DNA of 64,000 nucleotides from Aliterella atlantica CENA595 (GCF_000952155.1 NZ_JYON01000003.1:186001-250000), one strand, 5' to 3'; shown: positions 1-9,900, counted from the first letter of the stretch. Numbers and translations: made by a program. The notes: a model not told the origin generated them from the letters alone.

Positions 1-2
1 CT

Positions 3-332
3 GTCAGACATTTTGTTGATGTTTTAGATCGTGCTGAAATAGAGCGGGATTTTGTATATTTCGATCCGCCTTATTATCCTTTAAATTCTACTAGCAATTT
101 TACGTCTTATAGTCGCGATTTTTTTGGTGAAAGCGAGCAAACAAAGCTAAGAGATACGTTTAAATTGTTAGCTGAACGTGGTGTAAAAGTTATGTCATCT
201 AATTCTGATTGCGCTTTTGTCCGCGAACTTTACGCTGAGTTTAATATTCATGAAATATTAGCAGCAAGAGCTATTAATTCAAGAGTCAGTAAACGCGGCA
301 AGATTACAGAACTTTTAATAACATCTTACTAA
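3..332 (+). CDS. DNA adenine methylase (D12 class), C-terminal part
   Basis: The 5' end lies outside the window; 109 codons remain. They transfer a methyl group from SAM to N6 of adenine in double-stranded DNA. The catalytic DPPY motif is at visible residues 21-24, followed by the FTSYSRDFF stretch typical of Dam-like enzymes. Cyanobacteria commonly carry a solitary Dam-type enzyme methylating GATC, which is the core of the HIP1 octamer that litters this window, so that role is plausible. The target domain is missing from view, so GATC specificity is inferred. The stop codon overlaps the stop codon of the convergent gene by 3 bases. Confidence 0.85.
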   Translation, partial: VRHFVDVLDRAEIERDFVYFDPPYYPLNSTSNFTSYSRDFFGESEQTKLRDTFKLLAERGVKVMSSNSDCAFVRELYAEFNIHEILAARAINSRVSKRGKITELLITSY

Positions 333-625
333 GATAGAGAAACTTGCTTAAAATGTTCAACTGTTGGAAATGGCTCGTAGAAGTGATGTAATAAATTTTT
401 CCACTGTTGATATTCAGCAGAGTTTCTAAAACCAATTGTATGAGCCTCTAAAGTTTCCCATCTAACAAGTAGTAGATACTTCCCTTGGACTTCGATACAT
501 TTATGAAGTTCATGAGATAAATATCCGTTCATAGAGGCGATTATACTAGAAGCTTGTTGAAAAGCAGATTCAAAATCATTCTCTAGGTTAGGCTTAATAC
601 TAAGCATTACCGCTTCAAGAATCAT
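329..625 (-). CDS. Antibiotic biosynthesis monooxygenase (ABM) domain-like small protein
   Basis: A 98-residue protein with the layout of a single dimeric alpha-beta barrel ABM domain: a first strand (VMLSIKP), a helix, a central strand around YLLLVRWETLEAH and a terminal FYEPFPTVEHF segment. ABM proteins are small homodimers acting as monooxygenases, haem degraders or stress proteins; the substrate cannot be told here. It starts 17 bases after the phosphoesterase gene on the same strand, so the two probably share a transcript. It ends by overlapping the stop of the methylase gene. Confidence 0.7.
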   Translation of the reverse strand: MILEAVMLSIKPNLENDFESAFQQASSIIASMNGYLSHELHKCIEVQGKYLLLVRWETLEAHTIGFRNSAEYQQWKNLLHHFYEPFPTVEHFKQVSLS

Positions 626-642
626 CAGTGTCTTATTAAAAT

Positions 643-1542
643 TTAAACTGTTCTCAATTTAACCACACTTCGATCGAACACGGTAGAGTTGGCATCTATA
701 CCGCTAATTTCTATGCGATCGCTATACACTTCATAAGCTGCAAAACTTAGTTCGCTGGCTGAAAGTTCCGTCCACTCGGAACGCCCCACTGAACGGGTTC
801 CTGCACCTGCACCGCATACTATATAAGTAGTTCCATTAATAGAGCGGGTACGTTCGTAGTTGTGATCGTGTCCGTTTATGTAAAGCTGCACGCCGTATTT
901 TTGAAATAATGGGGTCAGGGTTTTGATAAATGGTTGGTTTACACCATAACTTCCTGATGAATATATTTGATGATGTCCAAATACGATCTTCCAAGGTGCT
1001 TTGCTGCGACTGAGTTCTTTGTCTAGCCACTTTAGTTGTGTTTTCCAGTCGGCGTTGTCGTTGGTGTCTAAAGCAAAAAATTGCACTGAGTTGCGGCGGA
1101 ATGTGTAGTAACGTTTTCCTTGCATATTAAAGCCAGCATAACGGACTTGTGGTTCGCCGTTGGCGGTGCGGATGTCGTGATTGCCTAAACAAGCTTGGAA
1201 TTTAACCTTTTTTTGGAGTAATGCTTGATAAGGGCGCTCGAATACAGTGTTGATTTTACTAATCTCGCCGTCGTTGTAAATATTATCGCCAGCTAAAATT
1301 ACTAAGTCATAAGGGTTTAACTGGTGATGGCGAGTCATAGCTTCAGCCACAGCATACTGTCCTGCTGCTCCTGTACCAGTATCGGCGACAGAAACAAAAC
1401 GAAAAGGAAGTAATGGCTTGGAAGCGATCGCAGGTGCTATATTGACGCTGGCAGAATTTCGCCGTAGCTTGTTACTCAAAAAAGTTAAACCAAAAGCACC
1501 GAAGCTACCTAATGCAAGAAAATGACGACGTTTGAGAGGCAT
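643..1542 (-). CDS. Metallophosphoesterase, Tat-exported, acid-phosphatase-like
   Basis: 299 residues of the calcineurin-like phosphoesterase fold, closest in pattern to tartrate-resistant (purple) acid phosphatases. Metal ligands are readable in order: D54 in VADTGTG, GDN around residue 86, GNHD at 120-123, H190 in FGHH and HDH at 225-227 in NGHDHNYER. The N-terminus RRHFLALGSFGAFGLTFL is a twin-arginine signal, so the enzyme is probably folded with its metals and exported to the periplasm. It would hydrolyse phosphomonoesters there. The start is an ATG with the Tat motif immediately after it, and a divergent gene lies upstream. Confidence 0.85.
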   Translation of the reverse strand: MPLKRRHFLALGSFGAFGLTFLSNKLRRNSASVNIAPAIASKPLLPFRFVSVADTGTGAAGQYAVAEAMTRHHQLNPYDLVILAGDNIYNDGEISKINTVFERPYQALLQKKVKFQACLGNHDIRTANGEPQVRYAGFNMQGKRYYTFRRNSVQFFALDTNDNADWKTQLKWLDKELSRSKAPWKIVFGHHQIYSSGSYGVNQPFIKTLTPLFQKYGVQLYINGHDHNYERTRSINGTTYIVCGAGAGTRSVGRSEWTELSASELSFAAYEVYSDRIEISGIDANSTVFDRSVVKLRTV

Positions 1543-1640
1543 AAGGGTAAACCAGAAGTGATAAATTAGGGCTAAAGAGACAGCACTCGTAAAAATCTAG
1601 CCTATTTGTATATCATTTGCTGGCTTGTAGGAAAACTTTA

Positions 1641-2546
1641 ATGTCACAAGAAGAGCAGCCATCACCACCATCAGAAAATCAGCCAAATCACCCTGCAAAA
1701 CAAAGTCAGTCTGCGATTAAAACTCAAAGTATCAAAGTCTTACGCGGAACAATTCGGCTGCTAGAAGGAGCGGTTTCTAAACTAGAAGCTGAACCAGTAG
1801 CAGGTGAGTCCAGCCTTTTTGATGGCGTACAACAAGGTTGGCGCGGGCTATTAGCAACTATCCGCTCGTTCTTACCAGAAAACCTGTCTACTAAGCTTTC
1901 AGACTTAGGTTTAACGGGGATAATTGCGACGTTATTAACAGTTGTGGTGTGGATAAGTGCCAATTTGTTGTCTAATAAGCTTCCAGTAGTAGCAAATCTC
2001 CCTACCGAACCAGAACCTACACCCACGATAGTTACTCCAATTGAACCAACGATCGCCCCCGAAGAACCAACAGATGCGATCGCGCCTGTAGAAGAACCAG
2101 AATCAACGCCAACACTTGAAGAACCTGCACCCGAACCAACGATTCCTACTCCACCAGAATTATCAGCACCCGCTGAACCCGAACCAATTGCTGTTACTCC
2201 TCAAAGCGAACCAGTTATCGAACTTACGCCAGAACAAAGTTTGATTGCGTCAGTTCAAGCACAAATTGCTCAAGTTAGCGATCGCTTTGCTGATGGTTTG
2301 ATTCAATCTGTACAAGCCAATTTTGAGGGTGGTAGTTTAAGTATTCAACTCAAAGATGATTGGTACACTCTCAAGCAAGCCGAGCAAGATAAGCTAGCAA
2401 ATCGGATGTTTAATGAAGCCGAACAATTAGATTTTACTCGCCTAGAACTTACTGATGCTCAAGGAACTTTGTTAGCTCGTAGTCCAGTTGTCGGCAAAAA
2501 TATGATAATTTTCAAGCGCCAACAAGTTGCTAGCCAGTTATCTTAA
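1641..2546 (+). CDS. Single-pass membrane protein with Pro/Glu-rich linker, unknown function
   Basis: About 301 residues, not recognised as a named family. The N-terminal ~80 residues are polar. One hydrophobic helix follows (about 91-111, LTGIIATLLTVVVWISANLL), then a long low-complexity stretch rich in Pro, Glu and Thr (about 120-200), then a compact mixed C-terminal domain that ends near the stop. The likely topology is a membrane-anchored protein with an extended stalk. The frame opens upstream at a TTG (1617), but ATG at 1641 has an AGGA about 10 bases ahead and gives a typical MSQEEQ start, so I chose it. It converges with the next small gene, overlapping by 4 bases. Confidence 0.7.
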   Translation: MSQEEQPSPPSENQPNHPAKQSQSAIKTQSIKVLRGTIRLLEGAVSKLEAEPVAGESSLFDGVQQGWRGLLATIRSFLPENLSTKLSDLGLTGIIATLLTVVVWISANLLSNKLPVVANLPTEPEPTPTIVTPIEPTIAPEEPTDAIAPVEEPESTPTLEEPAPEPTIPTPPELSAPAEPEPIAVTPQSEPVIELTPEQSLIASVQAQIAQVSDRFADGLIQSVQANFEGGSLSIQLKDDWYTLKQAEQDKLANRMFNEAEQLDFTRLELTDAQGTLLARSPVVGKNMIIFKRQQVASQLS

Positions 2547-2737
2547 GGATTATTAGGGCGATCGCTTTGCTCTAATAACTTTTTGATAGCTTCAATATGT
2601 TCTGCTTCTGAAGCATCTGGCTCTAGCACAATTGTATTAGGATTGCTCATTATCCGTCGAGACTGTTCTTGCAAAATCTGCTGTTCCAGTAATAATTCAT
2701 CGCTGCTTGAAGAGTTGGAATCGAAATTAGGGTCCAT
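2543..2737 (-). CDS. Small acidic protein of unknown function
   Basis: 64 residues, acidic and Ser/Glu-rich (SNSSSSDELLLEQQ), with a likely helical, coiled-coil-prone middle and no membrane segment. An AGGAGAAA ribosome binding site lies 6-8 bases before the ATG, which supports real translation. It starts 15 bases after the nanE stop on the same strand, so it is the distal gene of a nanE transcript. No function is suggested by the sequence. Confidence 0.6.
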   Translation of the reverse strand: MDPNFDSNSSSSDELLLEQQILQEQSRRIMSNPNTIVLEPDASEAEHIEAIKKLLEQSDRPNNP

Positions 2738-2752
2738 TATGTGTTTCTCCTT

Positions 2753-3442
2753 TTATTTAGCGATCGCTTTTTGATAAGCCTGTACCTGTAAATCAATGCC
2801 TGTAATTGCTGTACCGACAACTACAGCATACGCACCCAAGTCTAAAGCTTGACGCGCCATTTGTGGCGAAGCAATACCGCCTTCACAAATTGCGGGAATA
2901 TTTAATTTGACTATTTCTTTTAAAAGTTCAAAGCCTGGGGGAGAAAACTTGCTAGTTTCTTCGGTGTAGCCGTAGAGAGTAGTTCCGACTATATCCGCAC
3001 CAGCATTTATAGATGCGATCGCATTTTCAATCGTATCTACATCTGCCATTACAGGTTTACCTAGTTCGTTATGAATCCACTCAATTAAATTAGTTATTGT
3101 TTCGCCTTCAGGACGTTCTCTCGTAGTAGCATCTATAGCAATAATATCTGCTCCTGCTTGGGCGATCGCTTGTGCGTGATGAAACTGCGGCGTGATATAT
3201 ACTTGATAGCCTGGTATTTGCTGCTTCCACAATCCAATAATCGGCACTTGACAGCGCTGGCGTACTGCTTGAATATGAGCGGGTGTATCAATTCTCAGTC
3301 CAACTGCACCTCGATTTACAGAGGCTTGAGCAATTGCTGCAATTACATTAGGTTCGTGCAATGGCGAATCTACAGGCGCTTGACACGAGACAATTAAGCC
3401 TTGATACAAAGGTGCGATCGCACTCTGGAAATCAACTGACAT
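2753..3442 (-). CDS. nanE: N-acetylmannosamine-6-phosphate 2-epimerase (NanE)
   Basis: 229 residues, the usual length for NanE. It is a cytosolic TIM-barrel enzyme interconverting ManNAc-6-P and GlcNAc-6-P, linking sialic-acid-type amino sugars to cell wall precursors. The catalytic lysine is in IIGLWKQ (K73) and the glutamate in CEGG (E187); ADIIAIDATTRERP and GADIVGTTLYGYT are characteristic. No other sialic acid genes are nearby, so it may serve amino-sugar salvage. It lies downstream of cphB on the same strand, separated by a hairpin at 3460-3490. Confidence 0.9.
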   Translation of the reverse strand: MSVDFQSAIAPLYQGLIVSCQAPVDSPLHEPNVIAAIAQASVNRGAVGLRIDTPAHIQAVRQRCQVPIIGLWKQQIPGYQVYITPQFHHAQAIAQAGADIIAIDATTRERPEGETITNLIEWIHNELGKPVMADVDTIENAIASINAGADIVGTTLYGYTEETSKFSPPGFELLKEIVKLNIPAICEGGIASPQMARQALDLGAYAVVVGTAITGIDLQVQAYQKAIAK

Positions 3443-3459
3443 AGTTAGGAGAATAAATA

Positions 3460-3490
3460 AGGACGTTAAAACATAGCATCTTAACGTCCT
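3460..3490 (-). terminator. Hairpin between cphB and nanE (weak terminator or attenuator)
   Basis: Perfect 10-bp inverted repeat AGGACGTTAA / TTAACGTCCT with an 11-base loop. On the minus strand it is followed by a T-rich but interrupted tract (TTATTTATT). It sits after cphB and just before nanE, so it could end cphB transcripts or reduce read-through into nanE. Confidence 0.5.
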
Positions 3491-3526
3491 CTACTCTATT
3501 AAATATATTTACTTGATTATTTGCTA

Positions 3527-4363
3527 TCAAGCGTTGGTTGTTGCTACTTCTCTAGGCGCATCAGCTTCGACAATTGGCTTTCTTGCTGCTAAATCGAATT
3601 TGTATCCATCAGGGAGAACGTGCAGTTTGGCTCCACAAATTGCGATCGCTTCATCTTTTAAGATGTCATCTATATTAGTGTGAATTATATCGGCAACATC
3701 GACTACAGTAACCGCGCCTTCGCCAACTACTTCAAACTTGTTGTCTTGCACTACTACCGCAGTATTTTCGTCAATCCCAAATCCTAAAACTGCTGGTTGT
3801 TGGGATAAAGCAGAAAGCAAACGCCCCAAACGTCCGCGTTGCAAGAAATGCTGATCTACTACTATGCCTGGTAGAAAACCCATTCCAGGACCCATTTCTA
3901 CCACATTAACGCGCGGATTGGTTTCTGAGTCGCCTTCTACTATCATCACATCTGGCATCATGGCTGCACCTGCACTCGTACCGCCAATGACAATACCTTC
4001 TTGATAGCGTTGATGAATTGCCGCATCAAGTTCTGTATCTTTAAGGATGCTAGTAATCCGCGCTTGATCTCCACCAGTAAAAAAGACTCCGGTAGCCTTG
4101 TTTACAGCTTCTATGTAAGTTGGAGAGCTAGCATCATCCCTATGTACTGTGTCAACTATACGGACATTTTCTGCACCCAATCTTTCAAATACTCTTATAT
4201 AGTCTTCTCCAACTTCTCTAGGCATCTCGGTTGCTACTGTCATCACTACAATCCGAGCGTTTACACCTCCAGCGCGGCGCACAAATTCGCGCAGCACTTT
4301 ACAATCTCCTTCTTTATCTTCTGCACCGCCAATAATTACCAGTTGCCCTTGGCTCTGACTCAT
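3527..4363 (-). CDS. cphB: Cyanophycinase
   Basis: 278 residues, family S51 serine peptidase. It cleaves cyanophycin, the Asp-Arg nitrogen reserve polymer, to beta-Asp-Arg dipeptides in the cytosol. The nucleophile is S130 in GGTSAGAA. The N-terminal LVIIGGAEDKEGD and the FFTGGDQARI segment are family hallmarks. The ATG is preceded by AGAGGAT at a good distance. The cyanophycin-polymerising gene cphA2 lies about 600 bases away on the other strand, with a small gene between them. CphA2 re-uses the beta-Asp-Arg dipeptides that CphB releases, so the two make biochemical sense together. Confidence 0.95.
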   Translation of the reverse strand: MSQSQGQLVIIGGAEDKEGDCKVLREFVRRAGGVNARIVVMTVATEMPREVGEDYIRVFERLGAENVRIVDTVHRDDASSPTYIEAVNKATGVFFTGGDQARITSILKDTELDAAIHQRYQEGIVIGGTSAGAAMMPDVMIVEGDSETNPRVNVVEMGPGMGFLPGIVVDQHFLQRGRLGRLLSALSQQPAVLGFGIDENTAVVVQDNKFEVVGEGAVTVVDVADIIHTNIDDILKDEAIAICGAKLHVLPDGYKFDLAARKPIVEADAPREVATTNA

Positions 4364-4637
4364 GACGATTATATCCTCTAGCTCTTAATTAATAGTTCTA
4401 CTAAAGCATGACCAAACAAACTAATAAAAGAGCTATTCGGTAGATGTTTATACAGAAACGAGCTACTCAATTGGTTTTATTTCCAAAGTTTTGACTATGA
4501 ATTATTCTTGTTATAGCTTGCATTAAAAAGATGAGTATTTATAGTGAATGAATACCCAAACAAATTTATTATGTTTTAAATCTATTTAAACGAATTTGAT
4601 TTTTAAATTAAATTCCGTACATAGCAGCTTGACAATT

Positions 4638-4862
4638 TCAATCATCTAGTTGGTAAGATCGCTTAATTAAGTCATTAAGAAAATCGCGAGCGCGGACTAA
4701 GGGTAGGTGTCTTGGTTTACCCTCATAGACAATTTGATACTCGTCGCTATCAGGTCCATCACCATAGCCAGCAATTAACTTGAGGTGAAAAGCTTTTTCG
4801 GCAAGCTCTCTTATTTCATTTTTGAGTTCAGCTTCTTCGTGTGATATATGCTGCTGGCTCAT
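4638..4862 (-). CDS. Small conserved-looking hypothetical protein between cphB and cphA2
   Basis: 74 residues, charged, predicted mostly helical (HEEAELKNEIRELAEKAFHL) followed by a segment with EYQIVYEGKPRHLPL and a second helix (ARDFLNDLIKRSYQ). No signal peptide or membrane segment. It is not recognised. It points away from cphA2, sharing a 108-base intergenic region with it, and is followed by about 270 bases with no other gene before the cphB start. The location suggests a link to cyanophycin metabolism, but that is only guilt by association. Confidence 0.6.
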   Translation of the reverse strand: MSQQHISHEEAELKNEIRELAEKAFHLKLIAGYGDGPDSDEYQIVYEGKPRHLPLVRARDFLNDLIKRSYQLDD

Positions 4863-4970
4863 AAATGTTTTTTATAAACTGTTAAACACATTGTCAACCA
4901 AAATTGTGATGTAAGACACCTTTCAAAAGTTATATCTTCAAGAAGGACGATTAAATAAAAAGGAGATTTT

Positions 4971-6884
4971 ATGGTTCAAGCTCGTAGTCAAGATACTGTG
5001 CGCGTCAACGCGAGAAAGTCTGATGCCTTCGATATTTTCAATCTCAAGCATTACGAAGGAGCAAACCCGTACTTAAATGTAGGGGCGTTGATATTTGAGT
5101 TTGCGCTGACAGGGTACAAAGAGCCTTTACCCATAGAGGAGTATGTAGAAATTATCGGCGATCGCTATCCACAAATTCGTTTACAGCAAAGTTACGATTC
5201 CTACGCCCATCTATTTGCCCATACAGTTGCCGAAGTAGGACAACTAGACATGGATTTGCATCTAGATCGTTGGAGCTATCAGCAAAATGGAGATGAGGCA
5301 ATAATTAGCGTGCAATCGCTGCACGCCCGCACGAGCAGAGCCGTAGTTTACTTTGTTTGGGACTGGTTTGAAGCTATTACCCAAAATCAAAAAATTGTAT
5401 TTGAAGAGCAAATTCGCGCAATACAGGATATATTTAGGCGATCGGTTTACGGTGGTCCTACTGTGTACGCGCTCCTACGTACAGCGGCTCAAAAAGGTAT
5501 TCCCGCTTTTTATCTGTGGGATGAAGGGTTGATGCAGTACGGCTATGGCAAAAAACATATACGCGGTATAGCGACAACGTTTGACTGCGACAGTCACTTA
5601 GATTCAGACTTTACTACTCGTAAAGATGATTGCAAGGCATTTTTACATACTCTGGGCTTTCCCGTACCTCAAGGGAGCATTGTTACCAACCGCGAGGAAG
5701 CAATATCTGTAGCTAAACAAATCGGCTATCCCGTCGCCGTTAAGCCAGTAGTAGGTCATAAAGGTATTGGCGTAACAGCAGATGTGCAAAATGCTGAAGA
5801 ATTAAAAGCAGCTTTTAATAGAGCAGTTAAAGCTATACCCGAAGAACAACCAACGCGAGTAATTGTTGAAACAAGTATTTCGGGAGCAGATTTTCGCTTG
5901 CTGTGCGTCAATGGTAGATTCGTTGCTGCTACCGAACGCCGTCCGGCTTGGGTGGAGGGTGATGGTAAATTAACTATTGGTGAATTGATCGATCGCGAAA
6001 ATCGCACCAAAGCCAGAAGAGATACACCTACTTCAGCTTTAAGCAAAATTCAGTGCGACGACGCAATGGATATGTTTCTAGAAGAACAAGGATTAACGCT
6101 CGATAGCGTTATCGAAAAAGGGCGGACTGTGTATTTACGCAAAGTTGCTAATTTATCGGCTGGTGGCGTGAGTATAGATGCAACTCCTACAGTTCACCCC
6201 GATAATATAGTGCTGGCGCAAGATATAGCTCAACATTTTCGCCTAACTTGCTTGGGGATAGATGCGATCGCTCAGAGTTTAGCCCAATCTTGGAAAGATG
6301 GTGGCTTTGGCATTTTGGAAATCAATGCTGCACCAGGAATTTTTATGCACCTCAATCCTGCTACGGGTGACAGCGTTGACGTACCTTCGCATATTCTAGA
6401 AACATTTTTCTCCTCAAGTGCAGAAGCAAGAATTCCGATAATTACTTTTAATAACGTGTCGGTGGAAGACTTAGAAGAAATTATCGACTACATTCTTTTG
6501 CAGCATCCTGATTGGACGATTGGCGCTGTTTGCAACAATGGCGTGTTTGTCAATCGCGCTCAAAAGCACCTCAACAAAGACTACAACAGCAACGTCCAAA
6601 ACTTGCTTCGCAATCCCAAGCTCGATTTGCTGATTGCTGAATACAAGGGAGACACCTTAGAGCGAGAAGGAATGTTTTATCAAAGCAGCAATTTAGTATT
6701 TTTGGACAATCCAACAGAGACAGAGAAGATGCTATCGCGTGATGTTTTTGACGATTCTATAGTAGTAACTAAAGAGAACAATACTATTTCTATTCGCCGT
6801 CAAGGATTGATCGAACAGTACGAACTTGGAGAACACGAGCCATTTTCGCGCGTTTATCTCAAGGAAATTGCTACGATTTTGTAG
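4971..6884 (+). CDS. cphA2: Cyanophycin synthetase 2 (CphA2), ATP-grasp type
   Basis: 637 residues. The N-terminal domain and the ATP-grasp domain of cyanophycin synthetase are intact: the glycine-rich GHKGIGVTADV loop is near residue 262 and the EINAAPGIFMHLNPATG metal/substrate motif near 450. Canonical CphA is about 870-900 residues and adds Arg with a C-terminal Mur-ligase domain; here only a shortened, divergent tail follows. This matches CphA2, described from N2-fixing cyanobacteria, which polymerises beta-Asp-Arg dipeptides instead of free Asp and Arg. A GGAG ribosome binding site precedes the ATG. The alternative, a truncated CphA, is unlikely because the tail is coherent and lacks Mur-ligase motifs. 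Confidence 0.88.
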   Translation: MVQARSQDTVRVNARKSDAFDIFNLKHYEGANPYLNVGALIFEFALTGYKEPLPIEEYVEIIGDRYPQIRLQQSYDSYAHLFAHTVAEVGQLDMDLHLDRWSYQQNGDEAIISVQSLHARTSRAVVYFVWDWFEAITQNQKIVFEEQIRAIQDIFRRSVYGGPTVYALLRTAAQKGIPAFYLWDEGLMQYGYGKKHIRGIATTFDCDSHLDSDFTTRKDDCKAFLHTLGFPVPQGSIVTNREEAISVAKQIGYPVAVKPVVGHKGIGVTADVQNAEELKAAFNRAVKAIPEEQPTRVIVETSISGADFRLLCVNGRFVAATERRPAWVEGDGKLTIGELIDRENRTKARRDTPTSALSKIQCDDAMDMFLEEQGLTLDSVIEKGRTVYLRKVANLSAGGVSIDATPTVHPDNIVLAQDIAQHFRLTCLGIDAIAQSLAQSWKDGGFGILEINAAPGIFMHLNPATGDSVDVPSHILETFFSSSAEARIPIITFNNVSVEDLEEIIDYILLQHPDWTIGAVCNNGVFVNRAQKHLNKDYNSNVQNLLRNPKLDLLIAEYKGDTLEREGMFYQSSNLVFLDNPTETEKMLSRDVFDDSIVVTKENNTISIRRQGLIEQYELGEHEPFSRVYLKEIATIL

Positions 6885-6905
6885 TTCGATATATTAAATC
6901 CCAGA

Positions 6906-6930
6906 CAGAGGCTACTTATTGTCGCCTCTG
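6906..6930 (+). other. Hairpin between cphA2 and cobN
   Basis: 7-bp stem CAGAGGC / GCCTCTG with an 11-base loop, 21 bases after the cphA2 stop and 15 bases before the cobN ATG. There is no T-run, so it is not a standard intrinsic terminator. It would fold in the cobN leader. No cobalamin riboswitch core was recognised. Confidence 0.35.
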
Positions 6931-6945
6931 GCTACCCCAATAATT

Positions 6946-9900
6946 ATGCATCGCATCAATGCTACTCCTGGAGGCTGGAATCCTCAAGCGGAGGGAGTGA
7001 TTTTTTTAAATCAAGATCCTGCGCCAATTATCTTTCTAACTGCTGCTGATACTGATATTCAAACTCTAGCTGCCGCAGTTACAAAGTTACCACCCAATTT
7101 TCCAGCCTTGAGGGTTGCCAATTTGTTGCACTTGCAGCAACAGCTAACTATTGATACATACGCTGAAGAAGTCTTAGAAAAAGCTCAAGTTATAATTCTA
7201 CGGCTACTGGGCGGACGCTCATACTGGAGTTATGGCTTAGAAGTAGTCCAAGAAATAGTTAAGCAAACTGGCACAGCACTGATTGTTATGCCTGGAGACG
7301 ATCGCTTAGATCCAGATTTGGTTAGTCATTCTACGGTTTCTTTGTCTATTGTTAATCAGTTGTGGCGCTACTTTACCGAAGGCGGGGTAGAAAATACTAT
7401 TCATGCTCTGCAATTTATTAGCGATACTTGTCTGCAAACAAAGTTCAATCCGCCACCACCTCAGAGCGTTCCGCGTGTCGGGCTATATCCTTGGGATTCT
7501 GGAAAGAGCGGTTTTCCGCAAGTGGGCATATTGTTTTACCGCGCTCACTATTTAGCAGCAGATACACTCCCAATTGATGCACTTTGTCAAGCTTTGGTAG
7601 CAAGAAATTTAGAGCCAGTGCCGATCTTTGTTTCTTCGTTGCGCGATACGGAAGTGCAAGCTGAGGTGCTGATGCAATTGCGATCGCAAGCTGATATTCA
7701 AGTGTTGCTCAATACTACTAGCTTTTCTCTGGCTAAATTGGATGCAGATATGCCGCAGTTAGATTTGTGGCAAACGTTGGATGTACCAGTATTGCAGGTT
7801 ATTTTGAGCGGCGGTACTGCTGAGAGTTGGACTTCTGGGCTGCAAGGGCTGTCGCCGCGCGATATGGCGATGAATGTAGCTTTGCCTGAAGTGGATGGCA
7901 GAATTATTAGTCGGGCAATTTCGTTTAAGGCTGTGCAGGCTGAAAACACCGAATTGCAAACAGATGTGGTTGTTTACGAACCAGTGAGCGATCGCGTTGA
8001 GTTCGTAGCGCAGTTAGCAAAGCGTTGGGTAAGTTTGAAAATGCGATCGCCCAAAGAGCGTCGAGTAGCTCTAATTTTGGCAAATTATCCCAATCGCGAC
8101 GGTAGGTTAGCTAATGGTGTGGGGTTAGATACCCCAGCTAGTTGTGTGGAGATTTTGCAAGCTTTACAAGCAGCGGGGTACAGAGTAGATAATTTACCTG
8201 CAACTGGAGATGAATTGATAGCGTTACTAGCAAGCGGAGTAACCAACGATCCGCAAGGGCAATTTAGAGCAGTACGGCAGTTTGTAAGTGTAGAGGAATA
8301 TCAAAAATATTTCGATGGTTTACCAGAAAATGTCATCAAAGGAATTAGCGATCGTTGGGGTTCCCCCCACAATCATCATTATGTAGAGACGTTGCAGTGC
8401 AACGTCTCCAACCCATCCCCACCCCCCCACAACACCACTCCCCACAGCCCAAATTACGCAATTTCCGGCGTGCAGTTTGGCAACATATTTGTTGGAATTC
8501 AACCATCGCGAGGCTATGACATCGACCCTAGTTTGAATTACCATGCCCCAGACTTAGAACCTACTCACGATTATCTAGCCTTTTACTATTGGGTACGGAA
8601 GGTATTTAGTGCTGATGCAGTAGTTCATGTAGGCAAGCATGGCAATTTAGAATGGTTGCCAGGAAAAAGCATAGCTCTATCAAATCGGTGTTACCCAGAG
8701 GTAGCTTTAGGTGCTTTGCCCCACTTTTATCCATTTATTGTTAACGATCCAGGGGAAGGCTCGCAGGCTAAACGTCGCTCTGGGGCGGTAATTTTAGACC
8801 ACTTAACGCCGCCGATGACTCGTGCCGAACTTTACGGTAATTTGCAGCAGTTGGAGGGTTTAATTGATGAGTATTATGAGGCGCAAAGTTTAGATCCAGG
8901 TAGGGTAAAAGCGATCGCATCTCGGATTACCGATTTAGTTATACAAGAAAATATTTATCAAGATTTAGGAGTTGAGCCAACAGAAATTTTTACTTATCTC
9001 GATGGCTATTTATGCGAACTAAAGGAAGCCCAAATTCGCGATGGATTGCACATTTTTGGGCAATGTCCTCAAGGTAGACAATTAAGAGATTTGATAGTAG
9101 CGATCGCTCGTCAGCCTAGTAACGGCAGAATCGGACTAACTCGCGCTATTGCTCAAGATTGGGGTTTAGATTTTGACCCGCTGACAGCCGATTTAGGCTT
9201 GCAGCTATCAAATAAAAACCAGCAAATTCTAAATAACAAAACTCAAAATCCCTGTCGCACTATCGGCGACGCTGTAGAAATCCTAGAACAACACGCCGCC
9301 GACTTGGTAGATCCCCCCGTAGCTCCCCTTACTCCCCCAACTCCCCTATCCTCGGAACTATCTTGGATATGCGATCGCCTTCTACCTGCACTACAATCTA
9401 CTAACTTAGAAATTACTAATCTACTTCGCGGCTTAAATGGGCAATACATTCCTAGCGGTGCTTCTGGTGCGCCTACGCGGGGTCGCCCAGAGGTTTTACC
9501 TACAGGTCGCAATTTCTATTCGGTAGATATTCGCGGTATTCCTACGGAAACAGCTTGGGATATTGGTAGGAAGGCAGCAGAGGCTTTGATTGAGCGTTAT
9601 ACGCAAGAAAATGGCGAATATCCGCAAACTTTGGGCTTATCTGTCTGGGGTACTTCTACTATGCGGACTGGGGGCGACGATTTGGCTGAGGCTATGGCTT
9701 TGCTGGGCGTTCAACCTGTCTGGGATGGTGTTTCGCGGCGGTTAGTAGATTTTGAGATTTTGCCGCTATCAATTTTAGGTCGTCCCCGTGTGGATGTGAC
9801 GCTGAGAATTTCGGGATTTTTCCGCGATGCTTTTCCTAATCTAATTGATTTATTTAGTTCTGCTGTAGCTGCTGTAGCTGCTTTGGACGAACCAGCACAG

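Noticed and set aside
4863..4970. NtcA site (GTA-N8-TAC) before cphA2
   Set aside because: Scanned for by eye; no palindromic GTA-N8-TAC was found in the promoter region.
6885..6945. Cobalamin riboswitch before cobN
   Set aside because: Only a simple 7-bp hairpin is present; the conserved B12-box core was not recognised here or before cbiD.
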